Below, in pieces: positions 41,442 through 50,625 of a stretch of DNA of 64,000 bases. Under the pieces are notes generated by a model that ran no database searches, had not been told where the DNA came from, and saw only the letters and a program-made list of their open reading frames with translations. The stretch's first letter is position 1; every line of letters begins with the position of its first letter. Both the position numbers and the translations under genes were made by a program. The stretch is from Streptomyces sp. NRRL S-646 (lineage in GTDB: Bacteria > Actinomycetota > Actinomycetes > Streptomycetales > Streptomycetaceae): contig NZ_JODC01000012.1 of the NCBI RefSeq assembly GCF_000720765.1, positions 175,754-239,753 on the forward strand, written 5' to 3'.

Positions 41442-42653
41442 CTACTCGTTGGCGGCCCGCGGCCGCTCGCCGTCCTCGTACTGGTCGAACAGCGGCGTAC
41501 GCCCACGCTCCCGGGCCCGCCGCGCGGAAGCCGCCCGGCGGGCGTCACTGCGCCCGTCGTCGTCCGCCTTGTCCTCCGCGGGGGCCGCCGGGCCCGGTTC
41601 CGCGGCGTCGGCGGCCTGCGTCTCCTGGCCCCGGGCCACGGAGCCCGACCGCGCCGAGCTCCACGTGTCCGGCGCCCCGAGGTCGACGTCCGCGGTGGCC
41701 CGCGGAGCGACCGGAGCGGTCACATACGTCGGCAACGGCACCGGCACCGGGTCCCAGCTGTCCCCGTGCCCGGGCCGCCGCTGCCGCTCGCGCTGCTGGT
41801 CCACCCACTCGGCGTGGTCGGTCTGTTCGACGAGGGCGCGCCGGTCGGCGGCGAGTGCGGACAGCCCGGGGTCGGTCTCCTGCGCCGGTCCCTCGTCCGA
41901 TTCGTCGGCATCCGCTTCGGTGGCGGCCGGGCGGCGGCGCGGCTGGCGGGCCCGCTCACGGAGCCGCTCGGCGGCGTCCTCGGCGCGGCGCCGGTCCATC
42001 TGGTAGGCGAAGCGGCGTCGCTCCTGGGAGCGCAGATACGCGATGTAGGCGCTGAGCAGCACGGCGGGCACGCCGGGCGCCCAGAGGAACGCGAGCCCTC
42101 CGACCGCGGCGACGACTGCGCCGAGCGTGAACGCGATGAAGAGCATCACGGTGGTGCGCCGGCGCCGCGCGAGCGCCTTCATACGCCGGGCGCGCGCCAG
42201 GGCCGCTTCCTCCGAGGGGGAGCGCCGGGCCGCGGGCACGCGCTTGCGCGCCGGTGCAGGCGCGGGCGTCGGGGCCGGGGCCGGTGCGGGCGCCGGGGGT
42301 TCCGCCTGTTCGCGCGCGGGTTGTGCGCGCCCGGACGCCTGTGCCTGTACCGGTACGTCCGCGCGCGCCTGGGGCCGGGCCGGAGGCACGGCGAAGGCCC
42401 GGACGTCCACCGAGTCGGTGACGGCGTCCGGACGACCGGCGCTGGACTCCCCCTCCTCGGTGGAGCGCGCCTGCAGGTCCTTGGCGTACCGGCGCTCCAT
42501 ACCCGCCCGTCCGGACAGCAGCCGGATGGCGGTGCTGAAGCGTTCCGTCGGACGGGCCTCGTTCAGCTCGTCCTGCCTACGGAGCCACATCGGCACCAAG
42601 TAGGCGGCCCAGGCCCCGACAATGACTGCGTAGATGAGGCCGCTGCTGCTCAC
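41442..42653 (-). CDS. sepX: Divisome membrane protein SepX/GlpR
   Basis: 403 aa. N-terminal membrane segment (residues ~5-22: LIYAVIVGAWAAYLVP, with MWLRRQDELNEARPTERFS after it), a Pro/Ala-rich linker, two further spans near 165-205, and a long charged C-terminal tail. This matches SepX of Streptomyces and GlpR of Corynebacterium, a membrane receptor that works with the gephyrin-like Glp and FtsZ at division sites. It ends the conserved galU-glp-moaC-mog-rimJ-sepX gene order. The 201-base gap upstream of its GTG (42654-42854) is AT-richer than average and may hold a separate promoter. Confidence 0.88.
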   Translation of the reverse strand: MSSSGLIYAVIVGAWAAYLVPMWLRRQDELNEARPTERFSTAIRLLSGRAGMERRYAKDLQARSTEEGESSAGRPDAVTDSVDVRAFAVPPARPQARADVPVQAQASGRAQPAREQAEPPAPAPAPAPTPAPAPARKRVPAARRSPSEEAALARARRMKALARRRRTTVMLFIAFTLGAVVAAVGGLAFLWAPGVPAVLLSAYIAYLRSQERRRFAYQMDRRRAEDAAERLRERARQPRRRPAATEADADESDEGPAQETDPGLSALAADRRALVEQTDHAEWVDQQRERQRRPGHGDSWDPVPVPLPTYVTAPVAPRATADVDLGAPDTWSSARSGSVARGQETQAADAAEPGPAAPAEDKADDDGRSDARRAASARRARERGRTPLFDQYEDGERPRAANE

Positions 42654-42854
42654 GCCTCACACGGTAGAGGGGTTTGCGTGAGGCCATCTGCCAATTGAGC
42701 CGGTGTGTCGCACGATCTGGCTGATATTTCGAACTTTTTTTGTGACCGATGCGATCAGCACCCCACCGAGGGCGTGAATTTAGCGCCTTGAGGCGGTCGC
42801 CACTCGATCAATTTCGAACACGTATTCAATTTCCCGGGCTTCCTGGCTTCCCGG

Positions 42855-43457
42855 CTATGTGGGATTCCCCCGAGTACGTGCCCGCTGCCAGCGGTTGAGC
42901 AAACCGTCGGGGACCTCTTCCGCGGTGAGCGCGAAGACGAGGTGGTCGCGCCAGGCTCCGTCGATGTGGAGATAACGCGGTCTGAGGCCCTCCTCACGGA
43001 ATCCGAGTTTCTCCACCACCCGGCGGCTCGGCCCGTTCTCCGGGCGAATGCAGACCTCGATGCGGTGCAGTCCGACGGTGCGGAAACAGTGGTCCACGAC
43101 GAGCGCCACGGCGGTCGGCATCACTCCGCGTCCGGCCACCGACTCGTCCACCCAGTAGCCGACGTGGCCCGAGCACATGGAGCCCCAGGTGATTCCGGCA
43201 ACCGTCAACTGGCCGACCAGACGCCCCTGGTACTCGATGACGAACGGAAGCATCCGGCCGGAGTTCGCTTCGGACCGCAGGTGCCGGACCATCTGGCGGT
43301 AGGTCGGCCGGTGCGCGATCGGCCCGCTCGGAGTGGGCGGCGGAATGGTCGCCTCCCAGGGGCGCAGCCAGTCCCGGTTGCGCCGGTTGACCTCGCGCCA
43401 GGCCCGCTGGTCGCGCAGCTTTATCGGCCTCAGGACGATGTCGCCGTCCGTCAGCAC
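42855..43457 (-). CDS. rimJ: RimJ-like GNAT N-acetyltransferase
   Basis: A 200-aa GNAT enzyme of the RimJ/RimL group, which acetylate N-termini of ribosomal or other proteins. Features: DIVLRPIKLRDQRAWREVN at the start, the acetyl-CoA loop YWVDESVAGRGVMPTA near residue 107 and ENGPSRRVVEKLGF. Its GTG lies 20 bases after the mog stop, so it is probably co-transcribed. The N-terminus is slightly short for the family, and the true start may lie a few codons upstream. Confidence 0.88.
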   Translation of the reverse strand: MLTDGDIVLRPIKLRDQRAWREVNRRNRDWLRPWEATIPPPTPSGPIAHRPTYRQMVRHLRSEANSGRMLPFVIEYQGRLVGQLTVAGITWGSMCSGHVGYWVDESVAGRGVMPTAVALVVDHCFRTVGLHRIEVCIRPENGPSRRVVEKLGFREEGLRPRYLHIDGAWRDHLVFALTAEEVPDGLLNRWQRARTRGNPT

Positions 43458-43477
43458 GACGGGCCAGGATGGGCTGT

Positions 43478-43984
43478 TCAGCTCGCACCCCCACTGGTGG
43501 AGCCGGGTCTGGGGTGGTCGCCGCCGCGGATCTGGTCGACGGCGTGGACCAGGACGGGTTCCAGGACGGCCAGTCCGTCCTTCACCCCGCCGGTGGAGCC
43601 CGGCAGATTGACGATCAGTGTGCTTCCCGCCACTCCGGCCAGGCCCCGGGAGAGCGCGGCGGTGGGCACCTTCTCACGTCCGAACGCCCTGATGGCCTCG
43701 GCGATGCCCGGCACCTCGTGGTCGATCACCTTGCGGGTGGCCTCGGGGGTGCGGTCGGTCGGTGAGATGCCGGTGCCTCCGGTGGTCACGACCACGTCGT
43801 ACCCGGCGTCGACTGCGGCCCGCAGGGCGGCCTCCACCGGGTCACCGTCGGGGACGACCTGCGGTCCGTCGACGGCGAAGCCGAAGCCCTTCAGGCCGTC
43901 GGCGATCAGCGGGCCGCCCTTGTCCTCGTAGACACCGGCGGCCGCCCTGTTGGAGGCGGTGACGACAAGCGCGCGATAGGTCAT
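43478..43984 (-). CDS. mog: Molybdenum cofactor protein MogA/MoaB
   Basis: A 168-aa enzyme that adenylylates molybdopterin for molybdenum insertion. The MPT-binding motifs are [11 protein letters not shown] near residue 68 and [15 protein letters not shown] near 125. The ATG at 43984 overlaps the moaC stop by 4 bases. Confidence 0.92.
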   Translation of the reverse strand: MTYRALVVTASNRAAAGVYEDKGGPLIADGLKGFGFAVDGPQVVPDGDPVEAALRAAVDAGYDVVVTTGGTGISPTDRTPEATRKVIDHEVPGIAEAIRAFGREKVPTAALSRGLAGVAGSTLIVNLPGSTGGVKDGLAVLEPVLVHAVDQIRGGDHPRPGSTSGGAS

Positions 43985-44460
43985 GTCCGGCTCCAGTCGC
44001 CCGACTTGCCGCCCGTCTTCTCCTCCACCCGTACGTCCGTGATGACCGCTCCCTTGTCGACCGCCTTGACCATGTCGATCACGGTGAGGGCGGCGACGGA
44101 GACGGCGGTGAGGGCCTCCATCTCGACGCCCGTGCGGTCCGTGGTCTTGACGGTGGCCAGGATCTCGACGGCGTCGTCCGCGACCGACAGGTCCAGTTTC
44201 ACACCGGACACCGACAACGGGTGGCACAGCGGGATCAGGTCCGGGGTGCGCTTGGCGCCCATGATGCCCGCGATGCGCGCGGTGGCGAGGGCGTCGCCCT
44301 TGGGGACCCCCTCGCCGCGCAGCAGCTCGACCACTCGGGGCGAGACGAGGACGCGTCCGCTGGCGCGGGCGGTGCGCGCGGTCACGTCCTTGCCGGACAC
44401 GTCGACCATGCGGGCGGCGCCCGCGTCGTCGATGTGGGTCAGTCGATCGTCCGTACTCAT
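43981..44460 (-). CDS. moaC: Cyclic pyranopterin monophosphate synthase MoaC
   Basis: A 159-aa enzyme for the second half of the first molybdenum cofactor step, forming cPMP. Active-site segments are [33 protein letters not shown] (central part) and the Lys pair of [10 protein letters not shown] at 44460; it overlaps mog. No moaA is visible in the window. Confidence 0.94.
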   Translation of the reverse strand: MSTDDRLTHIDDAGAARMVDVSGKDVTARTARASGRVLVSPRVVELLRGEGVPKGDALATARIAGIMGAKRTPDLIPLCHPLSVSGVKLDLSVADDAVEILATVKTTDRTGVEMEALTAVSVAALTVIDMVKAVDKGAVITDVRVEEKTGGKSGDWSRT

Positions 44461-44547
44461 TGGCTGTGTGGCGCTCCCGGTCCGGGCCCCTCGCGGTGCG
44501 GCGCGTGGGTCTGTTGTGCGCGACACGGTACCGCGGGCCGGGAGCAC

Positions 44548-45870
44548 TCAGCCGAGCAGGACGACCTCGACCTCGGTGCCGGGCTCGACGGACTCCACGT
44601 CCTCGGGGACGACGATCAGTGCGTCGGCGTGCGCCAGGGCCGCGACCAGGTGGGATCCGGCGCCGCCGACCGGGGTCACGGAGCCGTCGGCGTACGTCCC
44701 CCGCAGGAACTGTCTGCGGCCCTTCGGCGAGGTCAGCGCCTTGCCGGCGGTGAGGGTCGCGCGGGTGCGCGGCCGGTGGACGTCGTCCAGTCCCATGAGG
44801 GTGCGGATGGCGGGGCGGACGAAGAGCTCGAAGGAGACGTACGACGACACCGGGTTGCCGGGGAGTGCCAGCAGCGGGGTGTGATCGGGGCCGATGGAGC
44901 CGAAGCCCTGGGGTTTACCGGGCTGCATGGCGAGCTTGCGGAAGTCGATGCCGCTGCCCGGCTCGTCCTGGTCGCCGACGTACGACAGGGCCTCCTTGAC
45001 GACGTCGTACGCCCCGACGCTCACGCCGCCGGTGGTGACCATGAGGTCCGCGCGGACGAGCTGGTCCTCGATGGTGGAGCGGAGGGTCTCCGCGTCGTCG
45101 GCGACGGCGCCCACCCGGTAGGCGATGGCGCCGGCGTCGCGGGCGGCGGCGGTGAGGGCGAAGCTGTTCGAGTCGTAGATCTGGCCGCTGCCCAGCTTCT
45201 CGTCGGGCTGGACGAGTTCGCTGCCGGTGGACATGACGACCACGCGCGGGCGGGGGCGCACGCGTACCGTGCCGCGGCCGATCGCCGCGAGCAGGGCGAT
45301 CTGCGGCGGCCCGAGGACCGTGCCGGCCTCGAGGGCGCGGTCGCCGGACTTCACGTCGCTGCCCTTCGCGCGTACGTGCGCGCGTGCCTCGGCCGGGCGG
45401 TACACGTGCACGTGTCCCTCGGCGCCCTCGGGGGCCAGGGCCCGGGCGCGCATGCCGGTCGCCGGGCCCTCGCCGAGGCCGCCGTCGGTCCACTCGACGG
45501 GGACGACGGTCTCCGCGCCGGGCGGCAGCGGAGCGCCGGTCATGATGCGGGCGGCCTGGCCGGGGCCCACGTGGAGCAGGTCGGCCTGGCCCGCCGCGAC
45601 GTCCCCGACGACGGCCAGGACGGCGGGGAACTCCTCGCTCGCGCCCGCGACATCCGAGACCCGCACCGCGTACCCGTCCATGGAGCTGTTGTCGAACGGC
45701 GGCAGTGAGACAGGCACCGTGACGTCCTCGACCAGGACGCAGCCCTGGGCGTCGAGGAGCTGCAGCTCGATGGGTTCCAGGGGGCGGACGGTCGTGAGGA
45801 TGTCCTCCAGGTGTTCGTCCACCGACCAGAGGTGGTCCTGGCCGGTGGTGCGGGGCGCGGCGCTGCTCAA
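44548..45870 (-). CDS. glp: Gephyrin-like MoeA homologue (Glp), molybdopterin molybdotransferase family
   Basis: 440 aa with the MoeA domain order: N-terminal region with PPFDNSSMDGYAV, MPT-binding domain with VTTGGVSVGAYD near residue 260, and C-terminal domain with LALPGNPVSSYVSFELF. MoeA inserts molybdenum into molybdopterin-AMP. In Corynebacterium the paralogue in this gene setting, Glp, binds FtsZ and the membrane receptor GlpR (SepX here), so a divisome role is likely alone or alongside. TTG start at 45870, 5 bases after galU. It could also be the housekeeping MoeA. Confidence 0.85.
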   Translation of the reverse strand: MSSAAPRTTGQDHLWSVDEHLEDILTTVRPLEPIELQLLDAQGCVLVEDVTVPVSLPPFDNSSMDGYAVRVSDVAGASEEFPAVLAVVGDVAAGQADLLHVGPGQAARIMTGAPLPPGAETVVPVEWTDGGLGEGPATGMRARALAPEGAEGHVHVYRPAEARAHVRAKGSDVKSGDRALEAGTVLGPPQIALLAAIGRGTVRVRPRPRVVVMSTGSELVQPDEKLGSGQIYDSNSFALTAAARDAGAIAYRVGAVADDAETLRSTIEDQLVRADLMVTTGGVSVGAYDVVKEALSYVGDQDEPGSGIDFRKLAMQPGKPQGFGSIGPDHTPLLALPGNPVSSYVSFELFVRPAIRTLMGLDDVHRPRTRATLTAGKALTSPKGRRQFLRGTYADGSVTPVGGAGSHLVAALAHADALIVVPEDVESVEPGTEVEVVLLG

Positions 45871-45875
45871 CGTTG

Positions 45876-46778
45876 CTACATCTCCTCGGCTACGTAACTG
45901 CGAAGCCAGGTCCGGAAGTCCGGGCCCAGGTCTTCACGTTCGCATGCGAGTCTGACAATGGCACGCAGGTAGTCGCCGCGGTCGCCGGTGTCATAGCGGC
46001 GGCCCTTGAAGACGACGCCGTGCACCGGGCCGCCGACCTTCTCGTCCGCGGCGAGCTGCTGGAGAGCGTCGGTCAGCTGGATCTCACCGCCGCGGCCGGG
46101 CTCGGTCTTGCGCAGTATGTCGAAGATGTGCGGGTCGAGGACGTACCGGCCGATGATCGCGTAGTTGGACGGGGCGTCCGCGGCGGCCGGCTTCTCGACC
46201 AGGTCGTGGACCTTGACCACGTCGGCGTCGCCGGTCGGGTCGACGGCCGCACAGCCGTAGAGGTGGATCTGCTCGGGCGCGACCTCCATGAGCGCGATGA
46301 CGCTGCCGCCGCGCTGCTCCTGGACCTCGACCATGCGCGCGAGGAGCGGGTCGCGCGGGTCGATCAGGTCGTCGCCGAGGAGGACGGCGAAGGGCTCGTG
46401 GCCGACGTGCGGGGCGGCGCACAGCACCGCGTGGCCGAGGCCTCTGGGGTCACCCTGCCGCACGTAGTGCATGGTCGCGAGGTCGCTGGACTCCTGGACC
46501 TTGGCGAGCCGACCCGCGTCGCCCTTCTTCTGGAGGGCGGACTCGAGCTCGTAGTTGCGGTCGAAGTGGTCCTCGAGGGGGCGCTTGTTGCGGCCCGTGA
46601 TCATGAGGACGTCGTCGAGGCCCGCCGACACTGCCTCTTCGACCACGTATTGGATCGCGGGCTTGTCGACGACCGGCAGCATCTCCTTGGGAGTGGCTTT
46701 GGTGGCCGGCAGGAACCGGGTGCCGAGGCCTGCTGCAGGGATGACAGCCTTGCTGATCCTGGGGTGCGACTGGGTCAT
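45876..46778 (-). CDS. galU: UTP-glucose-1-phosphate uridylyltransferase GalU
   Basis: A 300-aa nucleotidyltransferase making UDP-glucose for cell-wall and exopolysaccharide synthesis. Signature IPAAGLGTRFLPATKA at the start, then KEMLPVVDKPAIQY, LGDDLIDP and VEKPAAAD. First gene of the operon that continues with glp. ATG at 46778; divergent from the cyclo-ligase gene. Confidence 0.95.
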   Translation of the reverse strand: MTQSHPRISKAVIPAAGLGTRFLPATKATPKEMLPVVDKPAIQYVVEEAVSAGLDDVLMITGRNKRPLEDHFDRNYELESALQKKGDAGRLAKVQESSDLATMHYVRQGDPRGLGHAVLCAAPHVGHEPFAVLLGDDLIDPRDPLLARMVEVQEQRGGSVIALMEVAPEQIHLYGCAAVDPTGDADVVKVHDLVEKPAAADAPSNYAIIGRYVLDPHIFDILRKTEPGRGGEIQLTDALQQLAADEKVGGPVHGVVFKGRRYDTGDRGDYLRAIVRLACEREDLGPDFRTWLRSYVAEEM

Positions 46779-46863
46779 GGCGGCAACCTTATCCGGTGCC
46801 TTTGCAGGGAATCTGTGGCTCCGGTTAATTGGCTCTCATATGAGCACATATGGAAGGGTACGG

Positions 46864-47487
46864 GTGCGACCTGTGAGTCACATCGGACGTGCGACCGAGG
46901 CTGACAAGCGAATGTTGCGGCGAGGACTCCTCGCGGTGAGAAACAGATTGACGGCGGATGACGTGCGGGAATCCGCGGAAGCGCTGGCCGGCCGCGCCCT
47001 CGAGCTGCCCGAGCTGGCGCATGCGCGCACGGTGGCGGCGTACGTCTCCGTCGGGAGCGAGCCGGGGACGCTCGCGCTGCTGGACGCGCTGCGCGAGCGG
47101 GGCGTGCGCGTCCTGCTTCCGGCCCTTCTCCCGGACAACGATCTCGACTGGGGCGCCTACGCCGGGGAGGGCTCCCTCGCGCGCATCCAACACGGCGGAA
47201 AAATGGCCCTCTTCGAGCCCGCCGGCGAACGTCTCGGACCGGACGCCGTGACCGGGGCCGACGTCGTGCTGCTGCCCGGTCTCGCGGTCGACGCCCGCGG
47301 GATGCGGCTGGGGCGCGGCGGAGGGTCGTACGACCGCGTCCTCGCGCGCCTGGAGCGCGCGGACGCCCACCCCGCGCTGGTGGTGCTGCTGTACGACTCG
47401 GAGGTCGTCGAGCACGTGCCGGAGGAGGCGCACGACCGGCCGGTGCATGCGGTGGTGACGCCGTCCGGGGTCCGGCGGTTCACATGA
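46864..47487 (+). CDS. 5-formyltetrahydrofolate cyclo-ligase
   Basis: A ~207-aa enzyme that converts 5-formyl-THF to methenyl-THF with ATP. Family motifs are EADKRMLRRGLLAVRNRL at the N-terminus, YVSVGSEPGTLALL, and the signature LPGLAVDARGMRLGRGGGSYD near the C-terminus. Start is uncertain: ATG 46840, GTG 46864 and GTG 46873 are all in frame. I prefer 46864 because GGAAGGG lies 5 bases upstream. Confidence 0.88.
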   Translation: MRPVSHIGRATEADKRMLRRGLLAVRNRLTADDVRESAEALAGRALELPELAHARTVAAYVSVGSEPGTLALLDALRERGVRVLLPALLPDNDLDWGAYAGEGSLARIQHGGKMALFEPAGERLGPDAVTGADVVLLPGLAVDARGMRLGRGGGSYDRVLARLERADAHPALVVLLYDSEVVEHVPEEAHDRPVHAVVTPSGVRRFT

Positions 47488-47488
47488 G

Positions 47489-47520
47489 AAGTGCCCTCCG
47501 CGCGCGCGTGGAGGGCACTT
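47489..47520. terminator. Bidirectional terminator after the cyclo-ligase gene
   Basis: AAGTGCCCTCC pairs with GGAGGGCACTT around a GC-rich 10-base loop, followed by Ts. It lies between the convergent cyclo-ligase and penicillin acylase-like genes. Confidence 0.85.
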
Positions 47521-47562
47521 TCCGTGACTCGTGACCGTGGCCTGTGACCTAGGGCCGGTGGC

Positions 47563-50379
47563 TCATGGCTTCAGCACCAGGGTGTCGCTCGTGTTCTCGT
47601 CGACGGCCTTGTCCGAGAAGTTCCAGTCGAGCAGTTCGCCCTTGACCCACTTGCTCGTCTGGTCGGTGTAGTGGGCGCTGTAGGCGTGCCCCGAGGCGCC
47701 GGTGAGGTTGATCCACTTCGACTTGTCGAGGTCGTCGAGGTTGACCACCATGCGCATCGACGGCACCCAGACGACGCCGTAGCCGCCGGCGGCGTTCCAG
47801 CCGGTGGCGTTGACCGTCGCCTCGCCGCCGCTGAGCTTCCAGGGGCCGCGGTTGAGGATGTACTTCACGAAAGCCGGCCCGTCGGTGCCGAGGGTCTGGT
47901 TCTTCAGGAACAGACGGTGCAGCCGGCCCCAGCTCCAGGTGTCGATGTCCTTGCCGAGCTTGGCCGTCAGCTCCCAACGGGCGTCGATCATGGCTCGCTT
48001 GAAGAGGTCGTCGCGGTTGTCGCTCGCCCCGGGCCGGGTGAGCGACTTGGGCGTGGACCACCAGTCGCTCTTCTGGTCGTCCATGAGGTTGCGGACGACC
48101 TCGAACCAGCGGTCTCCGCCGTCCGGCTGCGCCTGGTCGGCGGCGCGCTCACCGCACTCGCGCACCTTGTTCGTCTCGTCCGCCGGGCCGGTGCTGTTGA
48201 CCGGATCGACCCACAGGCACTGGCCCTCGACCCGTAGCTCCTTGGGCAGCTTGTTGCCGAAGGCGAGCTTGAGGATGTTGCGCCAGACCGAGTTGAAGTA
48301 GGCGGCCGCCGCCGAGTCGGCGTCCTGGGTGTAGTCCCAGCCCTCCAGCAGGTCCTGCGCCTCCCGGACGGCCTTCGCCCCGCGGACGTCCTTGTCCCTG
48401 ATGTCGATCTTCAGCAGCTTGGGCACGAGCAGCTTGGCGATCTCACTGCTGTTGTCCAGCTGCATCTGGCGCATGTCGTCGGTGGAGATCTTGCCGCCGC
48501 CTCTGATCTTCGACTCGATCAGGTCGGTGATGCGCTGGCTGCGGGTGCCGTAGCCCCAGTCGGTGGTGAGCGTGTAGGGGTACTTGTCCTTGTCGATCAC
48601 TGCCTGGTTGGCGGTGACGATGTAGCCGCGCTGGGGGTTGTACTCGTACGGCAGCGCGTCCTGCGGGATGTACCCGGTCCACTTGTAGCTGGAGTCCCAG
48701 CCCGGAGCCGGGATGGAGCCGTCGTCCTTCTTCGCGCGCGTGGGGATCTTTCCGGGCAGCGTGTAGCCGATGTTGTTCTTGTCGGCGTAGACGAGGTTCT
48801 GCGAGGGCACGTCGAACAGCGCGGCCGCGGAGCGGAAGTCGCTCCAGTTCGACGCCCTGTCCATGGCGAAGACGGCGTCCATGGAGGTGCCCGGGTCGAG
48901 CGCGGTCCAGCGCAGCGCGATGCCGTAGCCGTCGCCGCGGTCGGGTGCGGCGGTGTTGACGGTGGCCTTCTTGCCGACCGTCACGAGCTCGTCGTCGCGG
49001 TCGGAGAGCAGGGGCATCCCGTCGGCGGTCTGGCGCACGACGATCGTCTTGGACTTGCCGCCGGCGACCTTGATGGTCTCCTCGCGGGTCTTGAACGGAC
49101 GCACCGTGCCGTCGTAGAGGTAGCCGTCGCCGGAGACCTTCTCCAGGTACAGGTCGGTGACGTCGACCCCGGAGTTGGTCATGCCCCAGGCGATGTCCTG
49201 GTTGTGGCCGATGACCACTCCGGGCATGCCCGCGAAGGTGTAACCGGTCACGTCGTACTGGCACTTGCTGGAGACGGTGCGGCAGTGCAGGCCCATCTGG
49301 TACCAGACGGACGGCAGCGAGGCCGACAGGTGCGGATCGTTGGCCAGCAGCGGCTTGCCGGTGATGGTGTGATCCCCGGCGACGACCCAGGAGTTGGAGC
49401 CGATGCCCTGGCCGTTCACGCCGACCGCCGTGGGCACGTTGTCCAGGACCTTGTAGAGACCCGACAGTTGGCTCGTCAGGGCCGAGCCGGCCGACGCCGA
49501 GGAGGACGTGCCGGTCGCGCCGCTCCCTGACGTACCTGACGTACCTGACGTACTGGACGCACCGGACGTACCGCTCGTCGACGAGCTGCCGTTCTGCTCG
49601 AACGTCTTGGCGAGCGCGTTGTACTGGCCCTCCTGGACGATCGCCTTGTTGCGGCTGTACGGGTAGTCCGGGTACAGATCGGCGATCTGCTTGGGGCCGA
49701 GACGGCTGGTCATCAGGGCGCGGTCGATCTCGTCCTGCATGTTGCCGCGCAGGTCCCAGGCCATCGCCTTCAGCCAGGAGACCGAGTCGACGGGGGTCCA
49801 CTGCGCCGGCTTGTAGTCGTTGACGAAGCCCAGGGCCGCGTACTCCAGGGAGATGTCCTTGCCGTCCTTGCCCTGCAGGTAGGCGTTGACTCCCTTGGCG
49901 TACGCCTGGAGGTACTTCTTGGTGGAGGCCGACAACTTGGTGTCGTACTCCTTCTTCGCCACCCGGTCCCAGCCCAGGGTCCGCAGGAACTCGTCGTCCT
50001 TGACCTGGTCCTTGCCGAACATCTCCGACAGGCGGCCGGAGGTCATGTGGCGGCGCACGTCCATCTCGTAGAACCGGTCCTGCGCCTGGACGTAGCCCTG
50101 CGCCATGAACAGGTCCTCGTCGGAGGAGGCGTAGATCTGCGGGATGCCGTTGCCGTCGCGCTTCACGTCGACGGGCCCTGACAGGCCGTCGAGCGTGATC
50201 GAGCCCTTCGTCTGCGGGAACGACGCGCGGACGGTACTGATGGACCAGTACGCCCCGTAGGCGATGCCTCCGATGATGGCCAGGACCAGTACCAGCACGA
50301 CCAATCGGGCTTTGCGCCCCTTCTTCCTGCCGGACTTGCCGGGCTTGTCACCCGTTGTGGCGGTGGTGTTGGGGGGCAT
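47563..50379 (-). CDS. Penicillin acylase-family (S45) N-terminal-nucleophile hydrolase
   Basis: About 938 aa. A Lys/Arg-rich N-terminus and membrane anchor (residues ~25-47), then the alpha chain, a Ser/Thr/Gly-rich spacer (~residues 270-300) and the beta chain beginning at the nucleophile Ser of GIGSNSWVV. Family enzymes are cut autocatalytically before this Ser and hydrolyse amides such as penicillins or acyl-homoserine lactones; substrate here is unknown. ATG at 50379 (MPPNTTATT). The spacer is encoded by a 9-base tandem repeat. Divergent from the antiporter gene. Confidence 0.9.
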   Translation of the reverse strand: MPPNTTATTGDKPGKSGRKKGRKARLVVLVLVLAIIGGIAYGAYWSISTVRASFPQTKGSITLDGLSGPVDVKRDGNGIPQIYASSDEDLFMAQGYVQAQDRFYEMDVRRHMTSGRLSEMFGKDQVKDDEFLRTLGWDRVAKKEYDTKLSASTKKYLQAYAKGVNAYLQGKDGKDISLEYAALGFVNDYKPAQWTPVDSVSWLKAMAWDLRGNMQDEIDRALMTSRLGPKQIADLYPDYPYSRNKAIVQEGQYNALAKTFEQNGSSSTSGTSGASSTSGTSGTSGSGATGTSSSASAGSALTSQLSGLYKVLDNVPTAVGVNGQGIGSNSWVVAGDHTITGKPLLANDPHLSASLPSVWYQMGLHCRTVSSKCQYDVTGYTFAGMPGVVIGHNQDIAWGMTNSGVDVTDLYLEKVSGDGYLYDGTVRPFKTREETIKVAGGKSKTIVVRQTADGMPLLSDRDDELVTVGKKATVNTAAPDRGDGYGIALRWTALDPGTSMDAVFAMDRASNWSDFRSAAALFDVPSQNLVYADKNNIGYTLPGKIPTRAKKDDGSIPAPGWDSSYKWTGYIPQDALPYEYNPQRGYIVTANQAVIDKDKYPYTLTTDWGYGTRSQRITDLIESKIRGGGKISTDDMRQMQLDNSSEIAKLLVPKLLKIDIRDKDVRGAKAVREAQDLLEGWDYTQDADSAAAAYFNSVWRNILKLAFGNKLPKELRVEGQCLWVDPVNSTGPADETNKVRECGERAADQAQPDGGDRWFEVVRNLMDDQKSDWWSTPKSLTRPGASDNRDDLFKRAMIDARWELTAKLGKDIDTWSWGRLHRLFLKNQTLGTDGPAFVKYILNRGPWKLSGGEATVNATGWNAAGGYGVVWVPSMRMVVNLDDLDKSKWINLTGASGHAYSAHYTDQTSKWVKGELLDWNFSDKAVDENTSDTLVLKP

Positions 50380-50450
50380 CGCTGTCCTTGCTGTCCTAAC
50401 GCGAGCGGCAGGCGGGGCTGTGACTTTGAATGAGCGCTGGAGCAACCATA

Positions 50451-50468
50451 GGCGCAGGGCCCTGCGCC
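50451..50468. promoter_or_regulatory. Perfect 18-bp palindrome between divergent genes
   Basis: GGCGCAGGGCCCTGCGCC is fully self-complementary and lies 72 bases upstream of the penicillin acylase-like start, between it and the antiporter gene. A candidate operator, though a palindrome of only G and C is also easily formed by chance in this genome. Confidence 0.35.
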
Positions 50469-50625
50469 CCTTGACGCGGAGTCGGGAACGAGAGCGGGCG
50501 GGCGTTCGATCCCGCCTCTCCGAGCGTCAAGAAATCGTCAAGAGTTAGGTAAGGTAACGAAGTACTTGGGTGCGGAGTCTCTCGGCTTCGTGTCCTATGT
50601 ACGTGAGCTCCCGCGCGGGATGCGT

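Noticed and set aside
50543-50562. TTAGGTAAGGTAAC resembling an iron box (DmdR1/IdeR)
   Set aside because: Only the left half matches; the right half deviates, and the downstream antiporter is not an iron gene.
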